From an uncultured Ruminococcus sp. (GTDB lineage: Bacteria > Bacillota > Clostridia > Oscillospirales > CAG-382), in assembly GCA_902783535.1 (NCBI GenBank), contig CACZRJ010000249.1, positions 1 to 15,428 on the forward strand: 15,428 bases of DNA, given 5' to 3'. The notes under the pieces were generated by a model. The model was not told the origin of the DNA, searched no databases, and saw only the letters and a program-made list of their open reading frames with translations. This document shows positions 1 through 7,018 of this stretch, piece by piece; the first letter of the stretch is position 1; the number at the start of each line of letters is the position of its first letter. Both the position numbers and the translations under genes were made by a program.

Positions 1-285
1 CAGCAGGTTTTCACCGGTCTGGCCGGGCTGACGGTCGGCTTTTTCAAAGTAGTTCTTAAACTGTTTCTCCAGAATACCGTAGTATCTTTTCGCCTTCTGC
101 TTTTCACGCAGCTGCAGGCTGTATTCCTTGGGTCTTCTTCTGGACACGTTGGCACCGTGCTGTCCGGGTGCCTGCTGTCTGCGGGAGAAGGGGCACTTGT
201 CGCTGGTGCACTTGTCGCCTTTGAGGAAAAGTTTGCAGCCTTCTCTGCGGCAGAGCCTGCAGGAAGGACCTGTGTATCTTGCCAT
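1..285 (-). CDS. rpsD: 30S ribosomal protein S4, N-terminal part (cut by window edge)
   Basis: S4 is a primary 16S rRNA-binding protein that nucleates assembly of the 30S body and helps maintain decoding accuracy. The 95 codons present begin MARYTGPSCRLC and hold the family N-terminal region, including APGQHG and LREKQKAKRYYG. Cysteines 9, 12, 26 and 31 form the C-x2-C...C-x4-C zinc site of the zinc-type S4 subfamily. The C-terminal S4 RNA-binding domain lies beyond position 1. The ATG at 285 follows GGAGG with a 9-nt spacer, 21 nt after the rpsK stop, so it is co-transcribed. In several bacteria S4 is the autoregulator of its operon. No S4-binding structure can be assigned here. Confidence 0.97.
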   Translation of the reverse strand, partial: MARYTGPSCRLCRREGCKLFLKGDKCTSDKCPFSRRQQAPGQHGANVSRRRPKEYSLQLREKQKAKRYYGILEKQFKNYFEKADRQPGQTGENLL

Positions 286-306
286 ATTATTCTGCCTCCA
301 AAATCG

Positions 307-705
307 TTATACGCGTCTTCTCTTCGGCGGTCTGCAGCCGTTGTGAGGAATCGGCGTAACGTCTTTAATCATAGTGATGTTGAGACCGGCAACCGTCAGA
401 GCGCGGATGGCGGATTCTCTTCCCTGTCCCGGGCCCTTTACGAAAACTTCGACGGTCTTCAGTCCCTGGTCGACGGCGGCTTTCGCTGCTGTTTCGGCAG
501 CCATCTGCGCCGCGAACGGTGTGGACTTTCTGGAACCGCGGTAGCCGAGTTCACCGGCAGAAGCCCAGGAAATCGCATTGCCCTGCGTATCGGTAATGGT
601 TACGATCGTATTGTTGAAACTGGACTGAATATGTGCTGCGCCGCGCTCTACGTTCTTCTTTTCGCGACGTTTCTTCAGAGCGGTTTTCTTCGTCTGTTTG
701 GCCAT
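307..705 (-). CDS. rpsK: 30S ribosomal protein S11
   Basis: S11 sits on the 30S platform, binds 16S rRNA and helps shape the mRNA exit region. The 132-residue product has the normal family length. It has a lysine/arginine-rich N-terminal tail (about residues 1-22), the core beginning with HIQSSFNNTIVTITD, and the signature C-terminus PHNGCRPPKRRRV. The ATG at 705 is preceded by a GGAGG-type ribosome binding site in the 20-nt gap after rpsM, and rpsD follows after 21 nt. The order rpsM-rpsK-rpsD is that of the alpha operon. Nothing in the sequence is unusual. Confidence 0.98.
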   Translation of the reverse strand: MAKQTKKTALKKRREKKNVERGAAHIQSSFNNTIVTITDTQGNAISWASAGELGYRGSRKSTPFAAQMAAETAAKAAVDQGLKTVEVFVKGPGQGRESAIRALTVAGLNITMIKDVTPIPHNGCRPPKRRRV

Positions 706-725
706 TTCGATGATTTCCTCCTATG

Positions 726-1094
726 TTATTTCTTCTTGTTCGCGATGGTCTTGACTTTGCCTTTGCGGGTTCTCGCATTGGTCTTGGTCCTCTGACCACG
801 GACAGGAAGGCCTTTTCTATGTCTGCGGCCGCGATAGCAGTCGATTTCAACCATACGCTTGATGTTCATGGCGACTTCTCTTCTGAGATCGCCTTCGACC
901 ATATAGTTGGATTCGATGCAGTCACGGAGTTTTGCGATGTCTGCTTCCGTCAGATCCTTGACGCGTGTGTCCGGATTGATTCCGGTGGTCTTCAGAATCT
1001 CGTTGGAACGGCTTCTGCCGATGCCGTAGATATAGCAGAGACCGATCTCGACGCGCTTCGCGTTCGGAATGTCAACGCCTGAAATACGTGCCAT
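726..1094 (-). CDS. rpsM: 30S ribosomal protein S13
   Basis: S13 lies in the head of the 30S subunit, contacts the P-site tRNA and bridges to the large subunit. The 122-residue protein starts MARISGVDIPN and carries the YIYGIGRS helix-hairpin-helix motif near residues 22-28. Its C-terminal extension RGRRHRKGLPVRGQRTKTNA is the family signature. The start ATG at 1094 follows a GAGGTG ribosome binding site in the 16-nt gap after rpmJ. It is the first gene of the alpha module but is clearly continuous with the spc genes, since no terminator or recognisable promoter separates them. Confidence 0.98.
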   Translation of the reverse strand: MARISGVDIPNAKRVEIGLCYIYGIGRSRSNEILKTTGINPDTRVKDLTEADIAKLRDCIESNYMVEGDLRREVAMNIKRMVEIDCYRGRRHRKGLPVRGQRTKTNARTRKGKVKTIANKKK

Positions 1095-1110
1095 TGTTAC
1101 ACCTCTCTCC

Positions 1111-1224
1111 TTAACCTTGTTTCTGTTTGTGTTTGGGATTCTCGCAGATGACCATCACTTTGCCGTGACGCTTGATCACCTTGCACTTCTCGCACATTTT
1201 CTTAACAGAAGGTTTGACTTTCAT
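1111..1224 (-). CDS. rpmJ: 50S ribosomal protein L36 (zinc type)
   Basis: L36 is the smallest 50S protein and stabilises 23S rRNA near the stalk base. The 37-codon frame starts MKVKPSVKKMCEKC and ends NPKHKQKQG. It has the zinc ligands Cys11, Cys14, Cys27 and His32, so this is the zinc-containing (C+) form rather than the cysteine-free paralogue made under zinc limitation in some bacteria. The ATG at 1224 follows TGGAGGT at a normal distance. The position between infA and rpsM is the conserved one. Confidence 0.97.
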   Translation of the reverse strand: MKVKPSVKKMCEKCKVIKRHGKVMVICENPKHKQKQG

Positions 1225-1255
1225 GATTTTACCTCCATTATTTTCGGATGCCGGC

Positions 1256-1474
1256 TCATTTTGCCCGGAATGTGATCCGACCCTGTGTCAGATCATAGAC
1301 GGAAACTTCGACGGTGACGCGGTCACCGGGAAGAATCCTGATATAGTTCAGTCGCATTTTTCCCGAGATGTGGCAGGTGACGATGTGTCCGTTCGTCAGT
1401 TTGACGCGGAAGACCGTGTTCGGAAGAACTTCGACCACCGTTCCTTCACACTCGATAACATTTTCCTTGCTCAG
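1256..1474 (-). CDS. infA: Translation initiation factor IF-1, apparent non-AUG (CTG) start
   Basis: IF-1 is an OB-fold protein that binds the ribosomal A site during initiation and supports IF-2 and IF-3. From a CTG at 1474 the product is (M)SKENVIECEGTVVE... to RITFRAK, exactly 72 residues, the common bacterial length. It aligns residue for residue with typical IF-1 starts of the M-(S/A)-K-(E/D)-x-V-I-E form. The OB-fold motifs LPNTVFRVKLTNGH, HISGKMR and IRILPGD are present. No ATG, GTG or TTG occurs in frame near this point. The nearest is a GTG at 1531 inside the upstream gene, which would add 19 unrelated residues and has no suitably spaced ribosome binding site. AGGA at 1481-1484 lies 6 nt before the CTG. 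Two ATT codons (1477, 1480) directly precede it and are the alternative starts. A single-base sequencing error is also possible. Confidence 0.95.
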   Translation of the reverse strand: MSKENVIECEGTVVEVLPNTVFRVKLTNGHIVTCHISGKMRLNYIRILPGDRVTVEVSVYDLTQGRITFRAK

Positions 1475-1485
1475 AATAATTCCTA
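1475..1485 (-). promoter_or_regulatory. infA ribosome binding site overlapping the upstream stop codon
   Basis: On the minus strand this reads TAGGAATTATT immediately before CTG. The TAG stop of the KOW-domain gene (1483-1485) shares its AG with an AGGA Shine-Dalgarno core. The 6-nt spacer to CTG is suitable, whereas the spacers to the two ATT codons would be 3 and 0 nt. This spacing is the main reason for choosing CTG as the start. Termination of the upstream gene and initiation of infA would be tightly coupled. Confidence 0.65.
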
Positions 1486-1770
1486 CTTCCCGCTGCCGGC
1501 TGCTTCCCCGTTCCTGCAGGCGTTCAGCCACTTCCGCACGTAGCGGTCTGTCAGCATGCGCCCGCCGTAGGGGATCTCTTTGCCGGCCGGATCAATAATC
1601 AGTTTCACGTGTTTTCTGTTCTTTCGTTTCGGACGGTCCAGCTTCCGGAGCTTTCCGTCCGCCAGATAGACGCTGTCTCCGTCGGAACGCAGGATCAGAT
1701 AGAGCTGACCTGCGTCATGTCCGGCAGTCGACTGCGCCAGGACCGGCAATTTCGCGTTCGTTTCGCGCAT
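1483..1770 (-). CDS. KOW-domain RNA-binding protein, ribosomal L14e-like
   Basis: The 95-residue product has an N-terminal KOW-type segment, about residues 9-37, with the pattern AGHDAGQLYLILRSDGDSVYLADGKLRKL. A basic linker follows (RPKRKNRKH, residues 46-54), then a short C-terminal region with RMLTDRYVRKWL. The layout resembles archaeal/eukaryotic L14e-type proteins. From general knowledge, small KOW proteins of this kind are often found between map and infA in Clostridia. Its function is not established. RNA or ribosome binding is inferred from the KOW motif, the basic charge and the neighbours. The ATG at 1770 follows GGAG with a 7-nt spacer, 13 nt after map. Its stop codon overlaps the infA ribosome binding site. 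Confidence 0.85.
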   Translation of the reverse strand: MRETNAKLPVLAQSTAGHDAGQLYLILRSDGDSVYLADGKLRKLDRPKRKNRKHVKLIIDPAGKEIPYGGRMLTDRYVRKWLNACRNGEAAGSGK

Positions 1771-1783
1771 GCTCAGTCTCCGG

Positions 1784-2536
1784 TCAGGCCGGGTCCGTCA
1801 GAATGAGAACGCCGTTTTCCGTCAGGGCGACGGTATTCTCGTAGTGAGACGAAAGCTTTCCGTCCTTGGTCACGACCGTCCAGTCGTCCTCGAGCGTACG
1901 CACGAGATGCGTTCCGGCGTTGACCATCGGTTCGATCGCGATGACCATTCCCTTCGTGATCCGGACGCCGTGTCCGGGCTGTCCGTAATTCGGAACTTCC
2001 GGATCCTCGTGCACCTCGGTGCCTACGCCGTGACCGACATAGTCGCGGACGACGGAGAACCCGTTCGCTTCGCAATGGGACTGCACGGCAAATCCGACGT
2101 CTCCGGTCCTGGGATTCGGCTTTTCAAGCGCTTCAATGGCCTTGAAGAAACTTTCTCTCGTGACCCGGATCAGTTTTTCCGCTTCTTCGGAGACTTCGCC
2201 GACCGCGAAGGTCGCCGCGCAGTCGCCGTGGTAGCCTCTGAACTTTGCTCCGACGTCGATCTTGACGATGTCGCCGTTCTTCAGCACGCGGCCCCCGGGA
2301 ATGCCGTGGATCACTTCGTCGTTGACGCTGATGCAGGCGGATCCGGGAAATCCGTAAAGGTGAAGAAAGGACGGCGTCGCACCGTGCGACAGAATGGTCT
2401 TCCGGATGACGGCGTCGATATGGGCCGTCGTCACCCCTTCTCTGCACTGCTCTCCGCCCGCTTCACGGGCGATGGCGGCGATCCTCCCCGCGTCCCGCAG
2501 GGCCTGGATTTGCGAATGCGTCTTCAGAATGATCAT
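1784..2536 (-). CDS. map: Methionine aminopeptidase, type I
   Basis: This cytosolic dinuclear metalloenzyme removes the initiator methionine from nascent proteins after deformylation. The 250-residue protein has the pita-bread fold motifs in order. His77 (VIHGIPGG) is the substrate-binding histidine. The metal ligands are Asp94 (KIDVGA), Asp105 (GDCAATF), His169 (GHGVG), Glu202 (IEPMV) and Glu233 (HYENTVA). The N-terminus MIILKTHSQIQALRDAGRI and the length fit short type I enzymes without an N-terminal extension. The ATG overlaps the adk stop (ATGA), implying translational coupling. Its ribosome binding site is weak (AAGG about 10 nt upstream), consistent with re-initiation. Confidence 0.97.
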   Translation of the reverse strand: MIILKTHSQIQALRDAGRIAAIAREAGGEQCREGVTTAHIDAVIRKTILSHGATPSFLHLYGFPGSACISVNDEVIHGIPGGRVLKNGDIVKIDVGAKFRGYHGDCAATFAVGEVSEEAEKLIRVTRESFFKAIEALEKPNPRTGDVGFAVQSHCEANGFSVVRDYVGHGVGTEVHEDPEVPNYGQPGHGVRITKGMVIAIEPMVNAGTHLVRTLEDDWTVVTKDGKLSSHYENTVALTENGVLILTDPA

Positions 2537-3165
2537 ATTCCAAGCGCCTTCTTTACAAGCTCGGCGGTTTCGTCGACCCCCTTCTGTCCGTCGACGACGG
2601 TCAGGAGGCCTTTCCGCAGGTAGTAGTTCCGCAGCGGTTCCGTCTGCTCATGGTAGACGTTCAGGCGGGCCATGACCGTTTCCGGCTGGTCGTCCGCGCG
2701 CTGCGTCAGTTCGGAATTGCAGAGATCGCAATGGATTCCGTCTTTCGACGGATTGAATTTCACGTGATATGTTGCTCCGCAGGAAGGGCAGGAACGCCGG
2801 CCGCTCATCCGTTCCACGATGACTTCATCCGGAACCTCGATGTCGAGTACGCAGTCGATGCGGACGCCGAGGGCGTCCAGCGCTTCCGCCTGCGGGATGG
2901 TGCGGGGAAAGCCGTCCAGGATGAATCCGTTCCGGCAGTCCTCTTGTTTCAGACGTTCTTGCACGATTCCGACGACGACATCATCCGGCACGAGCAGGCC
3001 GGCCTTTGTCAGGGACTCGACCTGTTTGCCGAGTTCCGTGCCGTCATGAATGGCGGCACGGATCATGGCGCCGGTGGATATCGTCGGGATATGAAGTGCT
3101 TCGCAGATGATCTCGCCCTGCGTGCCTTTGCCGGCACCGGGAGGGCCGAATAAGATCAAATTCAT
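2533..3165 (-). CDS. adk: Adenylate kinase, zinc-lid form
   Basis: Catalyses ATP + AMP to 2 ADP and balances adenine nucleotides in the cytosol. From the ATG at 3165 the protein is 210 residues. The P-loop GPPGAGKGT is at 7-15, the AMP-binding region STGAMIRAA at 30-38 and DGFPRT at 84-89. The long lid carries Cys126, Cys129, Cys146 and Cys149 (CPSC...CDLC), the four-cysteine zinc lid common in Gram-positive enzymes. An ATG at 3189 overlaps the secY stop and would add eight residues, but MNLILFGPPG is the family N-terminus and a GGAG lies about 10 nt before 3165. Residue 33 is Ala where many homologues have Asp. The residue is variable in the family as I recall it, so this is not a sign of inactivity. 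Confidence 0.97.
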   Translation of the reverse strand: MNLILFGPPGAGKGTQGEIICEALHIPTISTGAMIRAAIHDGTELGKQVESLTKAGLLVPDDVVVGIVQERLKQEDCRNGFILDGFPRTIPQAEALDALGVRIDCVLDIEVPDEVIVERMSGRRSCPSCGATYHVKFNPSKDGIHCDLCNSELTQRADDQPETVMARLNVYHEQTEPLRNYYLRKGLLTVVDGQKGVDETAELVKKALGI

Positions 3166-3185
3166 TTCAGAGCACTCCTGTGACG

Positions 3186-4472
3186 TCATTCAAGGAAGCC
3201 CTTGTAATGACGCATGGTGAGTTCGCTTTCCACGTCGCGCGCGGTTTCGAGTGCGACGTCAACAAGAATGATGACGGACGTTCCGCCGAAAACGAGCATC
3301 TGAAGGATCTGCGCTCCGGTCCAGCTGAGAATGATCGGGAAGATCGACATGAAGGACAGGAAGAGCGCGCCGATCAGCGTCGTGCGGTTGACAACCTTGC
3401 GGATGTACTGTGCGGTGGGCTGTCCCGGACGGTATCCGAGGATCACGCCGCCGTTGTTCTTCAGGTTGTTCGCGACTTCGTTCGTGTTGAAGGAAATCGA
3501 AATATAGAAATACGCGAATGCGATGATCAGGACAAACAGAACCAGCGCGTAAATCGGGTTCTTGGAAGTCGCCCAGGTGTCTACCCACTGCTTGAAGCCT
3601 TCGCTCCGAATGACGAGCGCCAGCGTGGACGGAATGGATACGATCGCCGAAGCGAAGATGATCGGCATGACGCCTCCCATCATGATCTTGATCGGCAGAT
3701 AGGTATTCGCTCCGCCGTACATTTTGCGGCCGACGACGCGCTTCGCGTACTGGACCGGCAGACGGCGTTCGGAATTCGAGAAGAAGACGACGAGCGTGAT
3801 GATGAGCAGCATCATCAGCAGAGCCACGATGACCCATCCGAGATTCTCCAGGAATCCGTTCTGGAGGATGTAGACGATCTGAGTTGCCAGCGTGGGCACG
3901 CGGGAGATGATGTTGGCAAACAGGATGATCGAGATCCCGTTTCCGATGCCTTTCTCATCGATCCGTTCGCCCAGCCACATGACAAGGCAGGCGCCTGCCG
4001 TATGGCATCCGATGATCACGACCGCCGGGAAGAATCCCGACTCTTCGATCATCCCCTGGCTCTTGATGGTCGCGTAGTATCCGTAGGACGTGATGATGGC
4101 GAGGGCCACTGTCACGTAACGGGTGATTTTGGAGATTTTTGCCTGACCTTCCGGTCCGCTCTTGGAAAGACGTTCCAGGGCCGGAATGGCGATGGTCAGC
4201 AGCTGGATGACGATCGACGCGGTGATGTAGGGGCTGACGCCCAGCGCGAACAGGGTCGCGTTCGAGAACGCGTCGCCGGCCAGCATGCTGAAATAGCCGA
4301 ACATGGAGTTCTGGACCGCATCGGAAGCGAACTTGGCGGAGAGCGCCGCGCTGTCGATGAACGGAACCATAACCATGCATCCGAAACGGAAGAGGACGAC
4401 GATCAGCAGAGTGAACAGCATCTTATTCCGCAGTTCCGGAACTTTCCAGGCGTTGATGAATGATTTGAACAT
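3186..4472 (-). CDS. secY: Protein translocase subunit SecY
   Basis: SecY is the channel subunit of SecYEG in the cytoplasmic membrane. The 428-residue product has ten hydrophobic segments, at roughly 18-38, 72-96, 117-137, 148-168, 176-196, 211-231, 264-288, 307-328, 363-384 and 388-406. Recognisable elements are the plug/TM2 region LFALGVSPYITASIVIQLL, GERIDEKGIGNG (168-179), and the cytosolic loops ERRLPVQYAKRVVGRK (235-250) and GYRPGQPTAQYI (346-357), where SecA and ribosomes contact. The ATG directly follows the rplO stop (TAAATG). Its ribosome binding site AGGTGG lies inside the end of rplO, so the two are coupled. The position between rplO and adk is conserved in Bacillota. Confidence 0.98.
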   Translation of the reverse strand: MFKSFINAWKVPELRNKMLFTLLIVVLFRFGCMVMVPFIDSAALSAKFASDAVQNSMFGYFSMLAGDAFSNATLFALGVSPYITASIVIQLLTIAIPALERLSKSGPEGQAKISKITRYVTVALAIITSYGYYATIKSQGMIEESGFFPAVVIIGCHTAGACLVMWLGERIDEKGIGNGISIILFANIISRVPTLATQIVYILQNGFLENLGWVIVALLMMLLIITLVVFFSNSERRLPVQYAKRVVGRKMYGGANTYLPIKIMMGGVMPIIFASAIVSIPSTLALVIRSEGFKQWVDTWATSKNPIYALVLFVLIIAFAYFYISISFNTNEVANNLKNNGGVILGYRPGQPTAQYIRKVVNRTTLIGALFLSFMSIFPIILSWTGAQILQMLVFGGTSVIILVDVALETARDVESELTMRHYKGFLE

Positions 4473-4913
4473 TTAGACCACCTCAGCCTTTCCGCCAGCG
4501 GCTTCAATCTTTTCCTTTGCGGATGCAGAGAATTTGGCTGCTTTGACGGTGAGTGCTTTGGTAACCTGACCGTTTCCGAGGACCTTCAGTCCGTCGTGGC
4601 CGTTTTTGATCCAGCCTTCGATAATGAGGGTCTCGAGGTCGATGACTGCGCCTTCTTCGAAAGCGTCGAGATCGCCGAGATTGATGATCGCGTAATTCAC
4701 GGCGAAGTGGTTCTTGAATCCGCGCTTCGGAAGGACGCGGTACATCGGGAACTGTCCGCCTTCAAAGCCGGGTCTGACGCCGCCGCCGGAACGCGCATTC
4801 TGTCCCTTGTGTCCCTTGCCGGCGGTCTTTCCGTTGCCGCTTCCGGGTCCTCTGCCTTTTCTGTATTTCGCTTTGGCGGAGTAAGGGGCCGGAGAAAGCT
4901 CATGAAGCTTCAT
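4473..4913 (-). CDS. rplO: 50S ribosomal protein L15
   Basis: L15 is a late-assembly 50S protein with a long extension that threads into 23S rRNA. The 146-residue product has the glycine/lysine-rich N-terminal arm KGRGPGSGNGKTAGKGHKGQ, then FEGGQFPMYRVLPKRGFKN. The C-terminal domain ends in an alanine/lysine helix (FSASAKEKIEAAGGKAEVV). The ATG at 4913 follows AAAGGAGG in a 33-nt gap after rpmD, the widest gap within the spc module. secY starts on the base next to its stop codon. Confidence 0.98.
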   Translation of the reverse strand: MKLHELSPAPYSAKAKYRKGRGPGSGNGKTAGKGHKGQNARSGGGVRPGFEGGQFPMYRVLPKRGFKNHFAVNYAIINLGDLDAFEEGAVIDLETLIIEGWIKNGHDGLKVLGNGQVTKALTVKAAKFSASAKEKIEAAGGKAEVV

Positions 4914-4946
4914 AATGTTTTCCTCCTTTTCTAGATCTCGTCCCGC

Positions 4947-5126
4947 TTATTCAGCGTCTTCGACTTTGACGAGGTGAACGATCGTATGGATCTTTCCCTC
5001 AATCGAAGGATCCTTTTCGACGATCTTGGAGTCGCCGATCTTCGTCAGATTCAAGGATCTGCAGGTGAGAATCTGGTTTTTCTTCACGCCGATCAGGCTT
5101 TTGGTCAGAGTGATTTTGACTTTCAT
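4947..5126 (-). CDS. rpmD: 50S ribosomal protein L30
   Basis: L30 is a small 50S protein that binds 23S rRNA. The 59-codon frame starts MKVKITLTKSLIGVKKNQ and ends HTIVHLVKVEDAE, matching the family at both ends (K-I-T-L-x-K-S-x-I-G and V-x-H-L-V-K-V). It has Cys22 and SLNLTKIGDS where homologues usually have a segment like LGLRKINS. The ATG at 5126 follows AAGGAGG, which directly abuts the rpsE stop codon (TAAGGAGG). The location between rpsE and rplO is canonical. Confidence 0.96.
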   Translation of the reverse strand: MKVKITLTKSLIGVKKNQILTCRSLNLTKIGDSKIVEKDPSIEGKIHTIVHLVKVEDAE

Positions 5127-5140
5127 CTTCCAAGTCCTCC

Positions 5141-5635
5141 TTATCGAACGTCTTTGACTTCGATGCCGCGCGCGAGGGCGACCTGGTCGACGGTCCGGAG
5201 TTCTTTCAGAGCTTCGAATGTCGCCTTGACGACGTTCGCGGGGTTGTTGGAGCGGAGAGATTTGCCGCGGATGTCGCGGATGCCTGCCATGTCGAGCACG
5301 GCGCGCATCTTGCCGCCCGCGATGATACCGGTACCGGGAGCTGCGGGTTTCAGCAGGACCTTACCGGCGCCGAATTCGCCGATGATCTCGTGCGGGATGG
5401 TCGTTCCGACCAGCGGCACTTCGATGATGTTCTTCTTCGCGGCTTCCATCGCTTTGCGGATGGCTTCCGGAACTTCGGCGGCTTTTCCGATTCCGTATCC
5501 GACGAGACCTTCGCCGTTGCCGACGACGACCAGCGCGGAGAAGCGGCGGATGCGTCCGCCCTTCACGGTCTTGGAAACGCTCTTGGTATCAATGAGGTTT
5601 TCTTTGAATTCGATGTTGGAATAATCTTTTTTCAT
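5141..5635 (-). CDS. rpsE: 30S ribosomal protein S5
   Basis: S5 lies on the back of the 30S near the mRNA entry tunnel and affects decoding fidelity and mRNA unwinding. The 164-residue product has the N-terminal S5 domain with TVKGGRIRRFSALVVVGNGEG and a VGYGIGKAAEVPEAIRKAM stretch. The C-terminal domain contains APGTGIIAGGKMRAVLDMAG and KSLRSNNPANVVKAT. The length is normal. The ATG at 5635 lies 19 nt after the rplR stop. The N-terminus (MKKDYSNIEFKENLID) is acidic/polar and more variable than the rest, as is usual in this family. Confidence 0.98.
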   Translation of the reverse strand: MKKDYSNIEFKENLIDTKSVSKTVKGGRIRRFSALVVVGNGEGLVGYGIGKAAEVPEAIRKAMEAAKKNIIEVPLVGTTIPHEIIGEFGAGKVLLKPAAPGTGIIAGGKMRAVLDMAGIRDIRGKSLRSNNPANVVKATFEALKELRTVDQVALARGIEVKDVR

Positions 5636-5654
5636 TTCGTTTCCCTCTCCCCTC

Positions 5655-6014
5655 TCAGAACTTCAGTCCGGCTTCACGGGCAGCTTCCGCAAGGGCTTTG
5701 ACGCGTCCGTGATAGAGATATCCGCCGCGGTCGAACACCACTTCGGTGATGTTCTTCTCGAGCGCTCTCTTCGCGGCGAGTTCGCCGACCTTCTTCGCTG
5801 CTTCGACATTCGCGCCTTCCTTGCCGAATTCCTTTTCGACGGAAGAAGCGGAAACGAGGGTTTTGCCTACGGTGTCGTCAATGACCTGCACCTGAATGTT
5901 GTTGTTCGAGCGATAAACGCAGAAACGGGGTCTCTCGGGAGTTCCGAAAATCTTCGCTCTGACTCTCTTGTGTCTGTGGAGCCTTTTTTCGTTCTTGTCA
6001 GCACGATTAATCAT
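5655..6014 (-). CDS. rplR: 50S ribosomal protein L18
   Basis: L18 binds 5S rRNA together with L5 and mediates its attachment to the 50S central protuberance. The 119-residue product has the basic N-terminal arm NEKRLHRHKRVRAKIFGT, then PERPRFCVYRSNNNIQVQVIDD. It ends with the conserved VVFDRGGYLYHGRVKALAEAAREAGLKF. The ATG at 6014 is 21 nt after rplF. The L6-L18-S5-L30-L15 order is that of the standard spc operon. Confidence 0.98.
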   Translation of the reverse strand: MINRADKNEKRLHRHKRVRAKIFGTPERPRFCVYRSNNNIQVQVIDDTVGKTLVSASSVEKEFGKEGANVEAAKKVGELAAKRALEKNITEVVFDRGGYLYHGRVKALAEAAREAGLKF

Positions 6015-6035
6015 TTTTCTTTCCTCACTTTCCCG

Positions 6036-6584
6036 TTATTTGCCGGCCTTACCGGACTTCTGACGGACATATTCGCCTGCGTAGCGGACGCCCTTGCCGT
6101 GATAGGGTTCCGGCGGACGCTTGCCGCGTACGACCGCTGCGATCTGACCGACCTGCTGTTTGTTCGCGCCTTTGACGCTGATCTTCAGTCCGTTGCTGTC
6201 TCCCGGAACCTCGAAGGTGATCCCTTCGGGCGCGGGCATCAGGATGTCGTGGGAATAACCCAGGTGGAGAAGAAGATCTTTGCCTTTCATTTCGGCACGG
6301 TATCCGACGCCGATGATCTCCAGCTTTTTCTCATAGCCTTCCGTGACGCCGACGACCATGTTGTGGATCAGCGTTCTGGACAGACCGTGAAGCGAACGGA
6401 ATTCCTTTTCGTCGTTCGGACGGGTCACATGGACTTCCGCGCCGTCGACCTTCACTTCGATCCCGTTGTGGATCTTCTCGTGAAGCGTGCCTTTGGGTCC
6501 CTTGACGGTGACGACGTTCGCGTCATCGACTTCGACAGTCACTCCGGGAGGAACCGCGATCGGCTTTTTGCCAATTCTTGACAT
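6036..6584 (-). CDS. rplF: 50S ribosomal protein L6
   Basis: L6 binds 23S rRNA helix 97 and the sarcin-ricin region, next to the factor-binding site. The 182-residue product has two duplicated L6 domains, the first starting MSRIGKKPIAVPPGVTVEV. The second contains the signature KQQVGQIAAVVRGKRPPEPYHGKGVRY near the C-terminus, and the linker has LEIIGVGYRAEMKGKDLLLHLGYSH. The ATG at 6584 follows AAGGAGT in a 15-nt gap after rpsH. Nothing departs from the family pattern. Confidence 0.98.
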   Translation of the reverse strand: MSRIGKKPIAVPPGVTVEVDDANVVTVKGPKGTLHEKIHNGIEVKVDGAEVHVTRPNDEKEFRSLHGLSRTLIHNMVVGVTEGYEKKLEIIGVGYRAEMKGKDLLLHLGYSHDILMPAPEGITFEVPGDSNGLKISVKGANKQQVGQIAAVVRGKRPPEPYHGKGVRYAGEYVRQKSGKAGK

Positions 6585-6599
6585 TTTTGTACTCCTTCC

Positions 6600-6998
6600 T
6601 TACCAAACGAAGGCGAGTACTTCACCGCCCACGTTCTCTTTGCGGGCTGTCTTGTCGGTCATGATTCCGCGCGAGGTGGAAATGATCGCGATGCCGAGGC
6701 CGTTACGGACTCTCGGGAGTTCCTGACTTGCCGCATAAATCCTCAACCCGGGCTTGGAGACGCGCTTCAGGCCGCGGATGATCTTCTGCTTTCCTTCGCC
6801 GTACTTCAGGGTGACCGTGATGATGCCCTGCTTGCCGTCGTCGGTGACTTTGTATCCTTTGATGTAGCCCTCGTCGAGAAGAATCTGAGCGATGGCTTTT
6901 TTCATATTGGACGCGGGAATGTTGACCGATTCGTGCTTTGCGTCATTCGCATTGCGGATCCGGGTGAGCATGTCCGCTACAACATCTGTCATCTGCAT
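6600..6998 (-). CDS. rpsH: 30S ribosomal protein S8
   Basis: S8 is a primary 16S rRNA-binding protein (helix 21). In E. coli it represses the spc operon by binding an rRNA-like site at the start of rplE. The 132-residue product starts MQMTDVVADMLTRIRNANDAKH. The C-terminal RNA-binding part has LPRVRNGLGIAIISTSRGIMTD and ends GGEVLAFVW. The ATG at 6998 follows GGAGG about 10 nt upstream. I could not identify an S8 operator mimic around the rplE start by eye, so the feedback mechanism is left open. Confidence 0.98.
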   Translation of the reverse strand: MQMTDVVADMLTRIRNANDAKHESVNIPASNMKKAIAQILLDEGYIKGYKVTDDGKQGIITVTLKYGEGKQKIIRGLKRVSKPGLRIYAASQELPRVRNGLGIAIISTSRGIMTDKTARKENVGGEVLAFVW

Positions 6999-7018
6999 AT
7001 GTATGATTCCTCCTTCGA

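Noticed and set aside
1256..1531. 91-residue version of IF-1 starting at GTG 1531
   Set aside because: It overlaps the KOW gene by 49 bases, lacks a properly spaced ribosome binding site, and the extra 19 residues do not resemble IF-1.
3166..3189. Alternative adk start at ATG 3189 overlapping the secY stop
   Set aside because: It would add eight residues before the invariant MNLILFGPPG start. The GGAG inside this extension suits the ATG at 3165.
3180..4463. 427-codon plus-strand frame opposite secY, and similar long plus-strand frames opposite map (1769-2623), rplB (10513-11679) and rplC/rpsJ (12494-13528)
   Set aside because: All are antisense to clearly recognised conserved genes. Their translations are low-complexity Asp/Arg/His-rich strings with no family features, as expected from a G/C-rich third-position bias.
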